A DNA stretch of 64,000 nucleotides, taken from assembly GCA_022578605.1 (NCBI GenBank), contig MU394054.1, positions 870,945 through 934,944 of the forward strand, given 5' to 3'. The translations under genes and the position numbers were made by a program. Position 1 is the stretch's first letter. Every line of letters starts with the position of its first letter. The notes under the pieces are model-generated. The model was not told where the DNA came from, did no database searches, and worked only from the letters and a program-made list of their open reading frames with translations. Shown here in pieces: positions 11,454 to 24,758 of this stretch. The DNA is from Camillea tinctor (lineage: Eukaryota; Ascomycota; Sordariomycetes; Xylariales; Xylariaceae).

Positions 11454-13807
11454 AATTTATATCCGGAGCGTAAGGGTTAAGTTTAATGAGAACGGTCTTA
11501 ATCATGTACATAAAGACTGCTCATCTTTGCTAGGTGGATGCCTTAGGTCATGGTACTTTGATGGCTACTGTGGTATGGTTTTGTTATGTGTGGAATAGCA
11601 TGAACCTTACCAGCCATGTACGGGTCCATTGGTACTTATGTGCTTAATGTTAAGCTTCGAGGTATAGTTCTTCTTAAGACGCCTCTAAAGTTAAGTCGTT
11701 GATGTATTCAGCAAGTACGGACTTAATATGTGGTCCATATTCGGTACACCATGCTAGGCTGTATTCGCATATATCTACTCGATAACATGATAAAGTATAA
11801 CAAAAAATATGTAGATTAGGACATAAGTCTTGAGCCATGTTATTATCCATATTTATGTAGGATTTACTACTACCTGAGGCTGTACACCGCCTCAAGTGCG
11901 AGATAAAAGCTCTGAGCCTACCTAAGTAGATATGACGAGTTAAGTGAGGCTAGCTTTATGTGACTCAAGGAATGTAGGGAGTATATTGACCATAGGGAGG
12001 GGTCAACAATAGAAGAAAATTGTTGTTTGAGTAACAACAAACCCATATATAGCTTCTCAATTCTGAATGGCACACCAATATATAATAAGATATTTATATG
12101 ATGGACTTGTTTTTTCCAATCCTCATTATTTGGACCTATTGCTTTATAATGACTAGCAGTCATAGCACCCAGGACAGCTCTCATAAGGGGTTGCTCATTA
12201 CAGTGAGAATGAAATCCTATTTAACTAGTTCCTATTAAGTTCTAATGTCTTATAATCTTAAAAAAAATCCCATTAATAATTCCAAGCAAGCAAACTATTA
12301 TATTATTTCTAGAGAAGGGCACAGAAGGAATAGGGGAGAGGAGCAGAGAAACTGGCATTGCCCGTTATTATTATAAAGTGCCAGCTAGGATCCTGATTTC
12401 CATAAGCCCTATAGACTTTTCACCCCAAAAAGGCGTTGAGGAACGTTGTTGATAGCATACAAAGTTGGGAGGCTTCTAGCAACCAAAGGCCTGCGGGAGT
12501 TTCATGTTATACGATCAAATCAACTAGTGTATAAAAGGGATAAACAGGCTTGGGGAGTTGATTGCCTGACATAACGAAAGGGGGTTATAATGATATTTTA
12601 GTGATTCCAATGACCTACCCATGGTTATCTTCAGTAAAGGGGGTTGTGTTAGACTGTTTAATCGGACGAATTTATAGCTTCGGGGTCGCTTATAGTACGT
12701 TTGGAACCACACGCCAGTCTATAAGCCACCTGTCTACCCATCATCACCACTATACGACGGCAGTGCTCATGAGATGGGACATTATGCATTATCCAGCTTA
12801 GAGACTCCATAACGGACGACGATGTTATCCGAGCCGGCGTAGTGGGAGCGAGGTGATCCTATACTATGACTAATCATAACGTACCCTGGGTTGATAGGTT
12901 GATAGGTATTCAGCTACAACCAGAGATCTACATAGTAGTTTCGAGGTTCCCCTCCTATCCTTTGGTCCTCTCCTATCTCCGCTGCCTACCTCCCCTCCCC
13001 TCTCCCATCATACCCTCCTTTCTCCCTTCTCCTTTCCCCGTCCCGCACTAGCATCCGCAACTACATAATATACCCCGGTTCTTACTGTACACTACTACAC
13101 TGCTACTACAACTGCTACTACGACCATCCTATGCTACGGAATCGCATAATCCTTATCCCTTTTCCGAGGGGTCTGCCTAGAATCCTCCTTAGAATTCCTT
13201 TATGTCCGTAGTACCGACTTTTAGTCCCTCCGTTCACAATAAACCGGGTGTAAGTCGGGATAGGGAAGTCCGTTATGGTTAAGTGAGTTTACCTGGGTTA
13301 TGCTTATGAGTGGGCATGGCGAACGGAGGAACTTCCGTAGTAATCCTTCCGAAATAACCTTCAATGACCGGCAACGGACGTTAACAAAGGCAAGCCCGGA
13401 GTAAAGTTGAAGAATAGTTTATATAATAATAATCACCCCCCTCACCCGAGGTAGGTAGATAAATACAACCTATTAGGTAATGTATATAGTTTGAAGCAAC
13501 TTTGTTCTGGGGTCGTTGAATATAAAACACGATACGCAGCCTCGGTTGTTTTCGCACACGCCTTACCGCATTCAATCTAATTAAGATCCGAACGATCGCT
13601 TGTCCCTAGCTGCCTAGGTAAATGCGACACGCCAAGACGTGCTGCCGTGGCTGGCTTAGCAACCTATTAGATCTAAAGGTAGCTTGTCCGCTGCATCGTA
13701 GTTAGGGGAGGAAGTGGGATACTCTTCATCTATAACCTCAACCAAACAGCCTCCTCCACAACCCATGTAAAACACGAAGCATCTGCGGCAAGCTATATAA
13801 CCATACA
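11454..13807. other. AT-rich intergenic region with possible gene remnant
   Basis: No intact gene is supported. The minus strand at 11674-11895 and 11918-12184 has frames of 73 and 88 codons that may be the remains of a fungal-specific transcription factor domain (see findings). The stretch 13078-13130 has CTACTACA-type repeats and 12950-13045 is pyrimidine-rich. Confidence 0.4.
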
Positions 13808-14964
13808 ATGGCGACTTCAGTTCAAGACTTACCAATCGTGGTATATCATTATCACGCATCGCCCTACGCGAAGCGAGTGATCTGGTATCTGACGCTACGA
13901 AAAATCCCCTTCTCACAATGCGTAAGTCGTCGAGTCTGACGAAGACATACTCTACCCGTTTAAATGCTCACCTACCACCCTGATAGCTCCAACCGCACGT
14001 GCTGCCCCGCCCCGACGTTGCTGCTCTCGGCATCGCTTACCGGCGCATCCCTCTGATGTCGATTGGGCGAGACGTCTACCTAGACACGCGGTTGATTCTC
14101 AACAAGCTGGAGCAGCTATATCCACCAAGTGCAGCACACCCCAGCCTCTATAGCAGCGTAAACCCTAACCAGGACCGCGCGCTGGCCCGTCTTCTTTTGC
14201 ATCGCACCATGTCCGTGTTTATGCATGCCGCGCGGCTACTCCCGGCGGCTGTCCTATCGGACCCTGCGTTTGTTCGCGACCGAGCTGCGCTCGTGGGGAT
14301 CGAGATCAAGTCGACTGGGACGGATGCACTCGCATCGGCGCCCTTGGCACCGGCTAACATCCATAAAGCGCGTCCAGAGGCGCTCGTGGAAGCCCGCGAG
14401 GTGATAGCCTTCCTAGAGGAAACGTTGCTTGTGGACGGGCGGGAGTGGATATCCTCCGTGGAGTTGGAATCCGGCGGACGCACGACGAAAGGCCCATCCC
14501 TCGTGGATATAGAAGCCGTGTGGCTCTGGCACTGGCTACACAACATCCCCGGAGCACTGTCCCCCGAGGTCATCGGCAAGGATGCATTCCCCAAGGTGTT
14601 CGCCTGGATTGAGAGGTTCGACGCCTTTATGAAAGAAAAAACCAAGGAGATGGGCAAAGTGAAGACGCTCGGAGGTGACCAGGCGGCAGAGTTGATTGTG
14701 CGGTCCTCGTTCGCAGAGCCAGAGGCACAAGTTGACGGTGCAGATCCCGTCGTAGTAGCCGAGGGGTTCGAGAAGGGACAAAATGTGCGGCTTTGGCCGA
14801 CTGATTATGGTTTTTTAAACAAGGACGAAGGAATGCTTGTGGCTATGAATAAGACCGAGTATGTCATCGAGACTCAGGGCAAGTTTGGCAGCGTCAGGGT
14901 CCATTCTCCACGATTGGGGTTCAAGATCAGCAAAAGCAGCGGCGCGACGGCCTCCAAGATATGA
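13808..14964 (+). CDS. Glutathione S-transferase-like protein
   Basis: Two exons: 13808-13921 and 13987-14964, phase 0, with a 65-base GTAAGT...TAG intron; 363 codons. Residues 1-85 form a thioredoxin-like GST N-terminal domain: the strand IVVYHYHASPYAKRVIWYL with the SPYAKR start of helix 1, then PHVLPRPD, YRRIPLMSIGRDVYLDTRLI and a conserved LE. The middle (about 95-250) is helical and carries the C-terminal GST region, with a DIEAVWLWHWLHNIP segment. The last ~75 residues (from EGFEKGQNVRLWPTDYG) are an extra beta-type domain seen in this fungal subfamily. Family knowledge: such proteins conjugate or reduce substrates with glutathione in the cytosol. The catalytic residue is not certain here, Ser or Tyr of the SPY motif being the candidates. 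The substrate is unknown. It stands alone between long gene-poor stretches. Confidence 0.9.
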
Positions 14965-17900
14965 ATGAAAATGGATAATACTGTGTCGGAACAACTCTGA
15001 TAATGCTGTAACCTACAACTACATTTCTTCTTGTAGCGAATAGGTGTGGATCTCTTGTCTTTAGCATCTCCATGGCCAACCTCTCGGATGGAGTCCACCC
15101 GGGGCATGTTTATATATAAATGGTGTATGGTCCCTGAATGGAGTATGTGTATTGGCTCAACCGCAAGCTAAAGTATGCAATAGGAGACGTGCCCACTCGA
15201 TTACGGGTACCATGACCACGAGCTAGTGTGTGTACACTACATATGTATATGTAGCTGGGGTATGGCAACGTGGACTTCGCAGCTCATGGGATAAGATAAC
15301 ATCAGATACCTGGTTGCCGACTCATACGTGGCCGGTGGGCAGTCGTTTAGCTCAGTCCGAGTCGTCCAGCCAGTCTAGTCCTAGGTAGTCCACAGTCCAC
15401 ATATAAGAAGCCATTTTGCAAATCAACCGTAACACGTATACAAATAATTGGATATTCGGAGGGGGGAAGGGGAGTTCTTTGGGCATTATTCACCTGTGCC
15501 TCACCGAGGAGGGGATTTGACTGTTGATGGTTGTCAGTTGTTGCTTACATATTGGACGTGATACCCTTGATAACCTACATGTGTGTTTGCATCGTCAAGA
15601 ACATTAGTAGCTGTGTAAGTGAACGAGCTAAAGTATGTACACTAGGTTAGAGTATTGCACTAAACCGCATGCACTAACTCGTCTGCACAGCACAACCCAT
15701 TTTGGGCTTCTCATGCACCTTCTGATTGGATGATGTGGATCCGGGGGGACGGTGTACTTGGGTACCTAACCTAACCTACCTAGTGAGGTTTTACTGGCAG
15801 CCTGAGATGTTACAGGTTTAGTGATCGAGACGAATCGTTATCTTTCTTTTTTCTTTTCTTTTTTTATGTTTTCAACTTTTGATGTTGTGCAACATTAATG
15901 TCCTTTTTTTGGCATGCTATCCACTCTATTAAGAACCGTAGCTGCGTAGTAATGAAGACAGCAGGTAGGTAGTACGGCAGTACTTAGGACCTCATGGCTT
16001 TAATAGTATCTATCCTTGTCCGGAACGGAACGAGCTTGGCCTATTAGGTATTCGGATAATGTTAAACACCCCAAGTCAGATGCATCGCCTATGTAGTTGT
16101 ACATGTAGCATTGGGACTTCTTTTGGGATAACCTGACTATCTATGAGGATTTAGCAAGCATGAGTAGTCAGTGACAACGGAAAAAACGCCACATCTTCTA
16201 TCATCTGTACGCTAAGCTTGAGCCTCGAATGCACAAGCAACCTTCCAGCGGGGTGAGGGGGGAAAGGCCAAGCCGTACGTAGTGAATGCGTCATCAGGGG
16301 AAAAAAAATTAGAGACAGAAATAGACACACAGACGTGTTTCTTCCTTCGCGCCATTGCAAACTAGGAATAATTGTTGAGGGTCTACGTAACTACTAGGGA
16401 ATCAAAGTGACACCGCCTAGAAACCTGAAGTTGGTTGAGCGAACTTGAACTCGAGCATACATCTCTATAGGAACTCATTGGAACCTGTAAGTTAATGTTA
16501 TAAATGGAGCTGAAGAAGATTCATGGTGGGGATCTGCATCTCGCGATAACAATTCACCCACGATCTGGATATGCGCCTGTAAGTAGGTACCTAGGTGGTA
16601 TGCGGGATGCACGGTGTATGTCTGTCCTAGAAGTGGGATTGCTGCTACATACATCCATACACTACATCCGTACACAGATCTACATATGTAGGTAGGTTAG
16701 GCGGGCAAGCGGGTTATGATATGTTGTACAATACATATTTTGGGCCGCGTGAGCACACGAAGCAGTAAGTAGCGAACAACAACAAAAAATTGTATGCCAA
16801 TGATGGGTATAGTAGTGTTGGTGTACGGAGTAGATGGAAGCCAAAAAAAAAAATCGAGATAAAATAAAATTACGCTAAAAAATAATAATCCATAAAACAG
16901 TTTCTCTAGAGGGGGTTTGACACTGGGCAAGGACATTTGACGTCCGCTTTATCAAGCAATGACGTAACACTATCGTGCCCCGACCACCATCCAAGCTTGC
17001 ATCCTTCGAAAATTTTCTAGCCATGTACCTACCGTATCGATGATATACACGATTTACGCAAATTCCACACAAAGGCGCAACCAAGAAACAGAGCGAGGGA
17101 GAGAAAGAGAGATCGGATCGAACAAAATAAAAACCAAGATTATATTTTTCTCTCTCTCTTGTTCTTCATCCCTTTCCGCTGCACAAAAAAAGAAAGAAAA
17201 AAAAGCAAAGTATACAAAAAAATCTCATACCTATCATATTAATAGCTATTATTTTTTTTCTCTAATAAAACTGTCCTGTCAGAGGTATACGTATGCACGC
17301 TACTGTATTCTTTTCATACGATCCTCGTATGAGTGTTTTGGGTGGTGCACACCGTATGTGAAAGAGAAGAGAAGAAAAAAAAATATACCTTCACTACTTT
17401 ACCCTACACCCTGGAAAACTTCTTTACCCCCCTGTGATTCCTTGAAATGGTGCATGGCTCTCTGGCCTCTTGTGTCGCCTTCTCATTTGACAGACGCGAG
17501 ATTCTGGAAGAAACGCTAAAAGTCAAGATACAGGGTTTATGGCGCTCTGGTGCATCTGATTCGAAGAAGACGTGACTGTTAATCTGCTTTTGCCACCTCC
17601 AAAAGATACAGGCATGTCCCCCCCGTTTTGCCCGTAGAAGTGTGCAAGCGACACCGTACTTCCAAAGTTTCGAGTGTGGTGTGGCGGTCGGACATTCGGC
17701 TAGAGAGCTAATTGGACACACACGACTGGTAGGAGTGGGGATTCTTTCTGTTTCCTACTTAGTTTTACCCCGATTTGGCCTAGTATCTTTATGAGACCAC
17801 CATCTTTTTTTTTTTCTTTCCTCTACACCACGTTGTCCCTTCGTCTCGGACCTCGAACTCGTTTTGTCCTTTTTCTTTCTTTCCTTCTTTCTTACCAATT

Positions 17901-19634
17901 GTTGGTGTCATCGCGATCTCATTTTGTCAACCAAGTACCTACTTGTGCATTTATCTACCTGCCCAGTTGTAGAAGGTCAACTTAGGGTTTCCCCCCCTCC
18001 CCAAATTGAATATTCATCTAATATAAGGGATGTTTATTATCCATGAATTTTGCTACGCTCAGGCACACCTTACATACAATATTAGTGTATATGTACGCTG
18101 CTAGCACCGGTAGTTGTTGGTTCACCGCGTTTTAAACCCATCCAATACGTTTACTACATATTTTTGTCCAATGACTTTGTGTGAAGACACGCAGACACGT
18201 TCTACACACTAATAAAGGGAAACTTCTACTAGGGAGATGACGGAAAATTTTTATTAATTAGTTCGATGCTAATATCTACTTAAATTAACCTGGCTAACAA
18301 TTCCGACATGTCCACTGAGAGCATTACTAATACTGTACATGACTTATTATTAGTACATTTTGGGGGAAAAGACAAACTAAAAGAACAGGAAGAAAACCCG
18401 AAGAAAAGAAAAGGTTTGATAATCTACAACAAAGTTTGAATAGACATTACATTACACTAGCTTGCCCGTTAGTTTCTGGATTTTTAATGATGGTATAAGT
18501 ATACACCTAATGGTAGTGTAACAATGATGTGAGGGTTATGATCCCCCCCTAACTTCTTATTCATGAATTCAAGTACCTAAGTAGCTAAGGCAATAAATAA
18601 GGTTGGTAGGTGGTAGGCAATCCCGTATTGTACATATTTTACCTGCCGCCTATTATCCTCGCCCAGATCGAAATTAGCCCGTTTCTTTTAACCTAGCCTC
18701 CCGCTTATTTCGATCTGAAAGAAAGTTTATGTACTTCATTTTAGTTATCGAATGACGACAACTACTAGTACTCTTTCCGTTCCCGTAATACGGGTTTGTT
18801 TATTGATGAATGAATGACGGGAAAAAGAGATGTATTGTGTATTAGTAAGTAAGAGATATTATATACTGCGGTGGCTATAAGCGTAAGTAGGCAACTCGAC
18901 TTTCCAGGGTGATACATACATACATGCAGGTAGACAAGACAAACTAATTGTGGGTAAATGAAAAAAAAATAAGAATCAAAATCAAAATCAACATAAAGAA
19001 ATAAAAACAAAAAAACAAAAATGAAAACGAGATCGAACATAAAAAAAAGTTAAAATGATTATTAGTAGCCAGTCGGGCTTAGTTCCAGTAAAGGTCTTTC
19101 TGGAAAGTAATTCAATACTCGCACTGTACGAATACCTAGGGATCTGCAATCACGTCTTGCATCAGCTCATTGGATGACATGTCGATTGGCCCCTGCGCGC
19201 CCTGCCCACTCTTCGGCTCCAAGGCCAATTTTTTCGGGGGGCTTTACGTCTGCTGTGCCTGCCTTTTTTCCCAAAAACCACCCCTTATGTCACTTCTTCC
19301 CTCATGACCTCATCGCAACAACTCTCGCACACTTTCATGAGAACACTACGTCGAACCATCGGAAACCTTACCACACACGCTATTCTAATAGAGCTTGACT
19401 TACACAGTCTACCGACAACCTTTTTCGACATCTCGCCACAAAGCCCTGTAGTGACCTATCTCCTAGAGAGGTAGTTTGCATCTTGTTTTTTTTTTTTTCT
19501 TTTGTTGCAAGCTGCCTCCCGAGGGAAAAAAAAAAAAAAAGAAGACTGTGCGTCAGGCGTCGTTACATCATATTCCTTCCCCAAAACCATACAACGCCCA
19601 CTACAATAAAACCAACTTCGTCATCGTCGTCACC
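14965..19634. other. 4.7-kb intergenic region, no gene seen
   Basis: No coding region is supported. Contents are poly-A/T runs, pyrimidine tracts near 17140-17180 and 17800-17900, CCTAGGTAGGTA-like tracts (for example 15769-15784 and 16585-16600), and a hairpin at 18664-18717. The last few hundred bases before 19635 should hold the atf1 promoter and leader, with T15-16 and A15-16 runs at 19486-19540. Confidence 0.5.
18664..18717. repeat. 11-bp inverted repeat (hairpin)
   Basis: CAGATCGAAAT at 18664-18674 is perfectly complementary to ATTTCGATCTG at 18707-18717, with a 32-base loop. No adjacent gene is close enough to call it a terminator. Confidence 0.7.
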
Positions 19635-21460
19635 ATGGCCCCTACCGAGCCAAAACCTACAGACAACCCTTCGTCAGGTGAGCTCACCATCCCACTAAAC
19701 TATCCCAGCGTGTTTCCTCGCCGGACAATTGAATTGCTCTTCAACTCCAGCATTCCAGCATTCCAGCATTGTTGTCGCTGTTGTTGTCGTAGTTGTTGTT
19801 CTTGTTGTGTTGTCGCCGTGGCCTGTGCTGGTAGCATTGTTTTGTTGACATTGTTACTATTTGTGCTGTTGTCCCCAATAAGGCATCATGAGCTGTATTG
19901 CTGACTGTCGTCATCCTTATCAGGCACTATTAACGATAAGAAAGCAACCGAGGTGAAGATCGAGGCCAATTCCAACGAACAGACCCAACCATTGGCACCT
20001 CCTCCCAAACCCAACGACAGAGATTACTTTAATAGTCAATTAAGTCTGGAGCCGAATCCCTTTGAGCAGTCCTTTGGAACCGGAGGAGGAACGGTGGAAA
20101 CTCCCGGCGGAACCAAGTTGCCTAGTGTGGCTGCTCTCACATCGCCATCGTCTTTGCTTCCGGGGAACGGGAATACTCCTTTTAACTGGGGAGGCGGCTC
20201 TCTTAGGACGGGACCGCTCAGTCCAGCTATGCTTTCCGCTCCGGCAACTGATTACTTCAGCGATACGTCGCATACTCTTCGCGGTGGATTTACTCCCAAC
20301 GAGAGTTCCTTGCGAACTGGTTTGACCCCCGGCGGCAGTGGTTCTATGTTTCCGGCGCCGAGTCCTAATTCCCAGGCTCTTTTTGCTCAACTCGCCAGTG
20401 GCGGAGGTGCAACGCCAAGTACCATTGACTTCCACCGTACTGCCATGAGTGCAGCGGCTGCTAAGGCCCACCGTGACAAGCCACAGGCACCCCAGCCCAG
20501 CATGGCTCCCACCAGCGCAACTACTACCCACGTCCCAGAGACCAATGGCGTGGCGGTGAAAACGGAGTCTAAACCTGCCTCGGGTGCCTTTGATCCTCAT
20601 GATAATGATGCCGCCAATGGTCTGTTCATGCTTGCCCAAGGCGCTCAGGGGAGAAGTGGTGCGCAACAAACACAATATCCTGTCGGTGGCAGCCAGCCGG
20701 TTCATGCTCATCCCGCCCCGCCACCTCCGGCCCAAGTCAACACATCGCCTCAAATGAATGGCAACGGTGTGGCTCCTCAAGTCCCACCTCGCGGTGTTAG
20801 TGAAGCTGCAAGTGGTGTTTCCGAGGAGAGTGAGCCGGCCAAGCCGAGCACGAGAGGAAAGGGGAAGCGGGGTTCTGCTTCTGCTGCCACGAACGGACGG
20901 CGGAAGGCTGATGATACGCCCTCGAAACAACCTGCTAACAAGAAGGTCAAGACAGCCCCGTCGATCAATGGGAATGATGATCACTCCTCGGAAGAAGAGG
21001 ATGATGATGAGAAGGCCGGCGGTGAGAACCAGGGTAAATCCAAGATGACTGACGAGGAGAAGCGCAAGAACTTCCTCGAGCGGAACAGGTAAGATTACTA
21101 TGTGATAAACACCGCGCTGCTGACATGAGCTAACACGTTCATAGGGTGGCTGCTCTTAAGTGTCGCCAACGCAAGAAGCAATGGCTGGCAAACCTTCAGA
21201 ACAAGGTGGAAATGTTTAGCACCGAGAACGACGCGCTAACAGCGCAAATATCCCAACTCAGGGAAGAGGTAGTCAACCTGAAGACTCTGCTCCTCGCACA
21301 TAAAGACTGCCCGGTTACACAGCAGCAAGGCCTACATGGCGCCTTTATGCAGCAAGCCATGGAGACGTATAACCCGCAGATAAACCCGTATGGCATGGCC
21401 GCGCCCATCCCCAACCAACCCGTCATGGCGGGGCAGGGAGTGCAGAGACGCTTCTCATAG
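19635..21460 (+). CDS. atf1: Atf1/CREB-type bZIP stress transcription factor
   Basis: Three exons: 19635-19677, 19924-21088 and 21145-21460 (507 codons), introns of 246 and 56 bases. Family knowledge: Atf1/AtfA is the nuclear target of the Sty1/Hog1 stress MAP kinase and controls oxidative and osmotic stress, conidial and sexual programmes, binding CRE sites. Visible blocks: an Aft1 osmotic-stress region from about residue 50 (LEPNPFEQSF, LPSVAALTSPSSLL, FNWGGGSLRTGPLSPAML); the HRA-type region around 125-165 (GFTPNESSLRTGLTPGGSG); an HRR-type segment with GLFMLAQGAQ near 245; and an acidic run before the bZIP. The basic region is FLERNRVAALKCRQRKKQW, split by intron 2 after the Arg codon, followed by a leucine zipper to about 450 ending in AHKDC. 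Several S/T-P sites suit MAP kinase control. The start lies in CACCATGG context, close to ideal. Confidence 0.95.
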
Positions 21461-23063
21461 GATGACGGCAGCGCCGCTCCCCATGGTGTCGGTGCCCCAA
21501 AAGGCACATAAACAACTTTATATCGGTGATCACATACACGGGTTATTTAGGCGGGAAACAAAAAAAAAAGCGAACTGGGTTTCATAAAAAGTTTAGTCAT
21601 CAGGAGCGGCCACCTTGCTGTCGATAGTACTATCGAAGCGTCGTGGGGGAGGATAATTGCCTTTTTTATTTTTTCGAGCTTCTCGTGGCACGAGGAGAGG
21701 ACGGGCCTGTCGGTAAAGGTTTGGCATGTCCGCTGGATTCTTGTGTCTGTAATACCAACTGAGTTTTATGAGAGACGAGGCGTTTCTGGCATTGGCTGCA
21801 TCAAGGCACATACAGCTGTTCGGGAAAACGCTTCACGGTGTATTTTCTTAAAGACTATTCCGCTGTACGTATCTTGATGGCAGGGCATTCACATCAAAAA
21901 CGGTGTTCAGGCTGTTCGGGTTTTACTGCTTCGTCTGCTTTGACTGGGCGTTCAGGAGGGTGGGAAAGGAAGGAAGAAACAAAGAAAGAAGGGGAGGAGA
22001 CAAGAATACGGGCTCTAGGCCGCATGGGTGCTTCTGAGGAGGAGTCTTGTCTTCATTTCGTACGTTTATACTACTGCTACTACTACTTTCAAGCTGATAC
22101 ACGCTAGCTATCTGTGTCTTTGCTGAGGGGGAAAGGGGGGAGGAGTAGGGAAACATGAATCGGAGATTTGATTGAGAAATTCAAGTCGTCTACGTGCTTG
22201 TATGGGTGATGGTGATTTCTTTTTCTTTTTCTTTTTTTTTTTTTGTGTCTGATGACATGACGTGTAGAAACACACCGAAACACTTATATCTTCTATGTTT
22301 ACTTACCCAATCTGCTACATTTTGTAATCATGGTATTGAGAGTGATTTCTAATATTTAAAAGTTTTGGAGTCGATATGATGTTTGAGAGTTTGAGAGAGT
22401 ACCTACCTAGTAGATATGTAAGTATTGTGAGGCTAAAGTTGAAAAAAAAAAAAAAAAAAGGACTTATTTTTTAGGTTAAGCCTGGGTGAAGGAGGTTGTG
22501 TAGATATTAAGTACTAAAGTACTATGTGGTGTAAGATTGAAGTTGACCTTATCGAATCGATTTGTCGATTGAGGCTGTTTAGTGGGCTTTAGTGGATCCC
22601 CACATTATGAGAGCTGCTGGACTCTGGACGTGATCTCACAGGTCGAGATTAGGAAATGGTCCGTGCACCAACACGCATTGTAAACATTAGGAGGGAAGGA
22701 ACTTCGCGCCTTCACCACCGACGGAATCCGACACGAAGCAAAGCGAAACCGTTTTCCCCCCCGACTTTAACCCTCTTGACCATCTAAACAGCAACATCGA
22801 TATTTCCCCATTCCGCATGTCACATCATATCAACATTCTCTTCCGACGACGACGACGTATAAACAACGATTGATTTTTTTTCTTTTTTTTCTTCTTTTTT
22901 TTCTGTCTTCATTTAATTGACGCGCCTTTTGGGGGGGAAAGTCTTTTTTATTACGTTTTCCTCCCTCCCACGAGATACGATTTGCGCGATCCCTCTCCCT
23001 CTCCCTCTCGTTCCCAACACAAACCATCGTCGAATTCATGCGCACACCACAAATTTAGCGTCC
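21461..23063. other. Intergenic between atf1 and dsn1
   Basis: Holds the atf1 3' region and the dsn1 promoter/leader. A18 runs near 22442, pyrimidine-rich tracts at 22865-22905 and CCCTCT repeats at 22990-23010 are the only features. No gene is supported. Confidence 0.5.
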
Positions 23064-24758
23064 ATGACTACTCTCGTGCAGACACGCCAGCCACTTCAAG
23101 TACTGAGCATGAACAATCAGCCCAAGCGCCGCAGAAGCGAGCGCATTGCCTGTAGGTCCTATTTTTGCCAACTGCTGAATATTGGGCTGTTGGTGGCTGA
23201 CTTTTGTGCTCCGGACAGCCTATGATGAGCAAGATGGTGATTTCCATTTCACGCGGGGTGCCAAGCGCGTGAAGACCACACAACCCGCACCCGCACCCAT
23301 ACCGGAAGATGAGCTTGCTCCGGCCCCAGCTCCAGCTCCAGCTCCAGTGACCATACCTAGGAGAGGTAGACCGAAAGCGAACAAAGATCGAGAAACACAG
23401 AAACCGCAGACACAGCAGAAGCACTCATCGCCACCCCCCGCTGCATCAACCGCCCCGAAAAGAACCTCAAAACGCAAAACGAGCCAAGCCGCCGTACAGC
23501 AGGATGAGGCCACACCACCGCAAAAGGCCACACGGCGACGGACGCGCGCTTCTATGGAGAGGACGATCCCAGAGCCCTCGAAGGCTACGAACGGAGTGCC
23601 CAGGAGTGAGCCTATCGAAGAGGAAGATGCCCCTCAACTTGTGGCCCAATCCACACCTATGGATGTGGATAAGAAAGGAGGATGGGCAGGGGAGGAAGGA
23701 CGAGAAGCTAAGATCTCCGAATCCAAGAAAATTGCTCTTCCATTTAGCGACACACCCATCATAAACCGCAATAAAGAAATGCGGCGGAAAACGGGCGCTC
23801 GCCGTAGCAGTCTGGGCATGCGCGGACGCAGGGCGAGCTCTTTGATCGAGAGCGGTAATAATGCGATACCGCACCGGGAGGTAGATGCGGGCCAATTCTA
23901 CAAGCATATCGAAGCTGACGGACTGAGCGAGCCACGACGCATGAAGCAGCTATTAACATGGTGTGGAGAGAGATCATTGGCGGCAAAACCACCCCTCGGT
24001 TCACTGAATTCTAATGCGATTCTCGGAGGTAGGGCAAAGCTTTTCTGCTCTGTACAGGTTTGGGAACTAATTTTGTTACTCTACAGCCCGAGCGATCCAG
24101 GATCAATTGCTTAAGGACTTTGCCTCCAAGTCGGAGTTCTCAGACTGGTTTACTCGCGAGGATGTGCCAAGGCCTCCAGCCATAGTAAAGCCCAATCCGC
24201 GGAACATCGAGCACGACGAGAAGATACTGGAACTAGAAGAGAGAATAAAACGGTATGGCAAAGCAGACATGTGTAGTTGTAGGGCCTGGCTCAATCTTCT
24301 AACCATTTTGCAGACTAAAAGCGGAAAAGAGAACCTGGCAGTCTCTGAGACAACCTCCCCCAGAAATACCACCGCTTTTTACATCAACCGAGACGAAGCC
24401 AGAACAAATATCATTAGACGCATCTCTGCTGGATCCGGAGGAAGCGAAGATGTTCGCTTTGCTAACACAAGCTTCAGACAAGACCTCTGCCAACTCGCTA
24501 GTGCAGCAGACGCAAGCCCGGTTACAGGCCCTACAGTTATCGCTCGAGTTCAAGGTCGACCATCTCGCGGACAATGTACACAAGGTGGAGCAACGCATGG
24601 CAACAGCGAGCCGGCAAGCAGACAAGGTGCTGGGTTTGAGTGCGGCAAGACTAAAGGAGCGGGAGGAGAGAGAGAGAACCAGTGCCGGTACCAAGGATAT
24701 GCCGGTTATGGAGGTGCTAAGGAGCTTAGGTAGGATATTACCAGAAGGTGGAGGGTGA
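23064..24758 (+). CDS. dsn1: Kinetochore protein Dsn1/Mis13 (Mis12 complex)
   Basis: Four exons: 23064-23151, 23219-24028, 24087-24252 and 24314-24758 (502 codons), introns of 67, 58 and 61 bases, all GT-AG and frame-consistent. Family knowledge: Dsn1 is part of the Mis12/MIND complex, linking centromeric chromatin to the Ndc80 complex; its basic RRSS-type motif is an Aurora B site. Seen here: the N-terminal RRRSERIA followed by [10 protein letters not shown] and a basic patch; a disordered region with a Pro-Ala repeat (about 65-75); the hallmark block [16 protein letters not shown] near 222, then [15 protein letters not shown] and a helix ending in WCGERSL; then a downstream helical region with [20 protein letters not shown] and a coiled-coil tail rich in Gln, Leu and Lys. 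Intron 1 falls straight after SERIA. Confidence 0.92.

Noticed and set aside
20040..20984. 314-codon minus-strand frame across atf1
   Set aside because: Antisense shadow of the atf1 middle exon, whose domains are clear.
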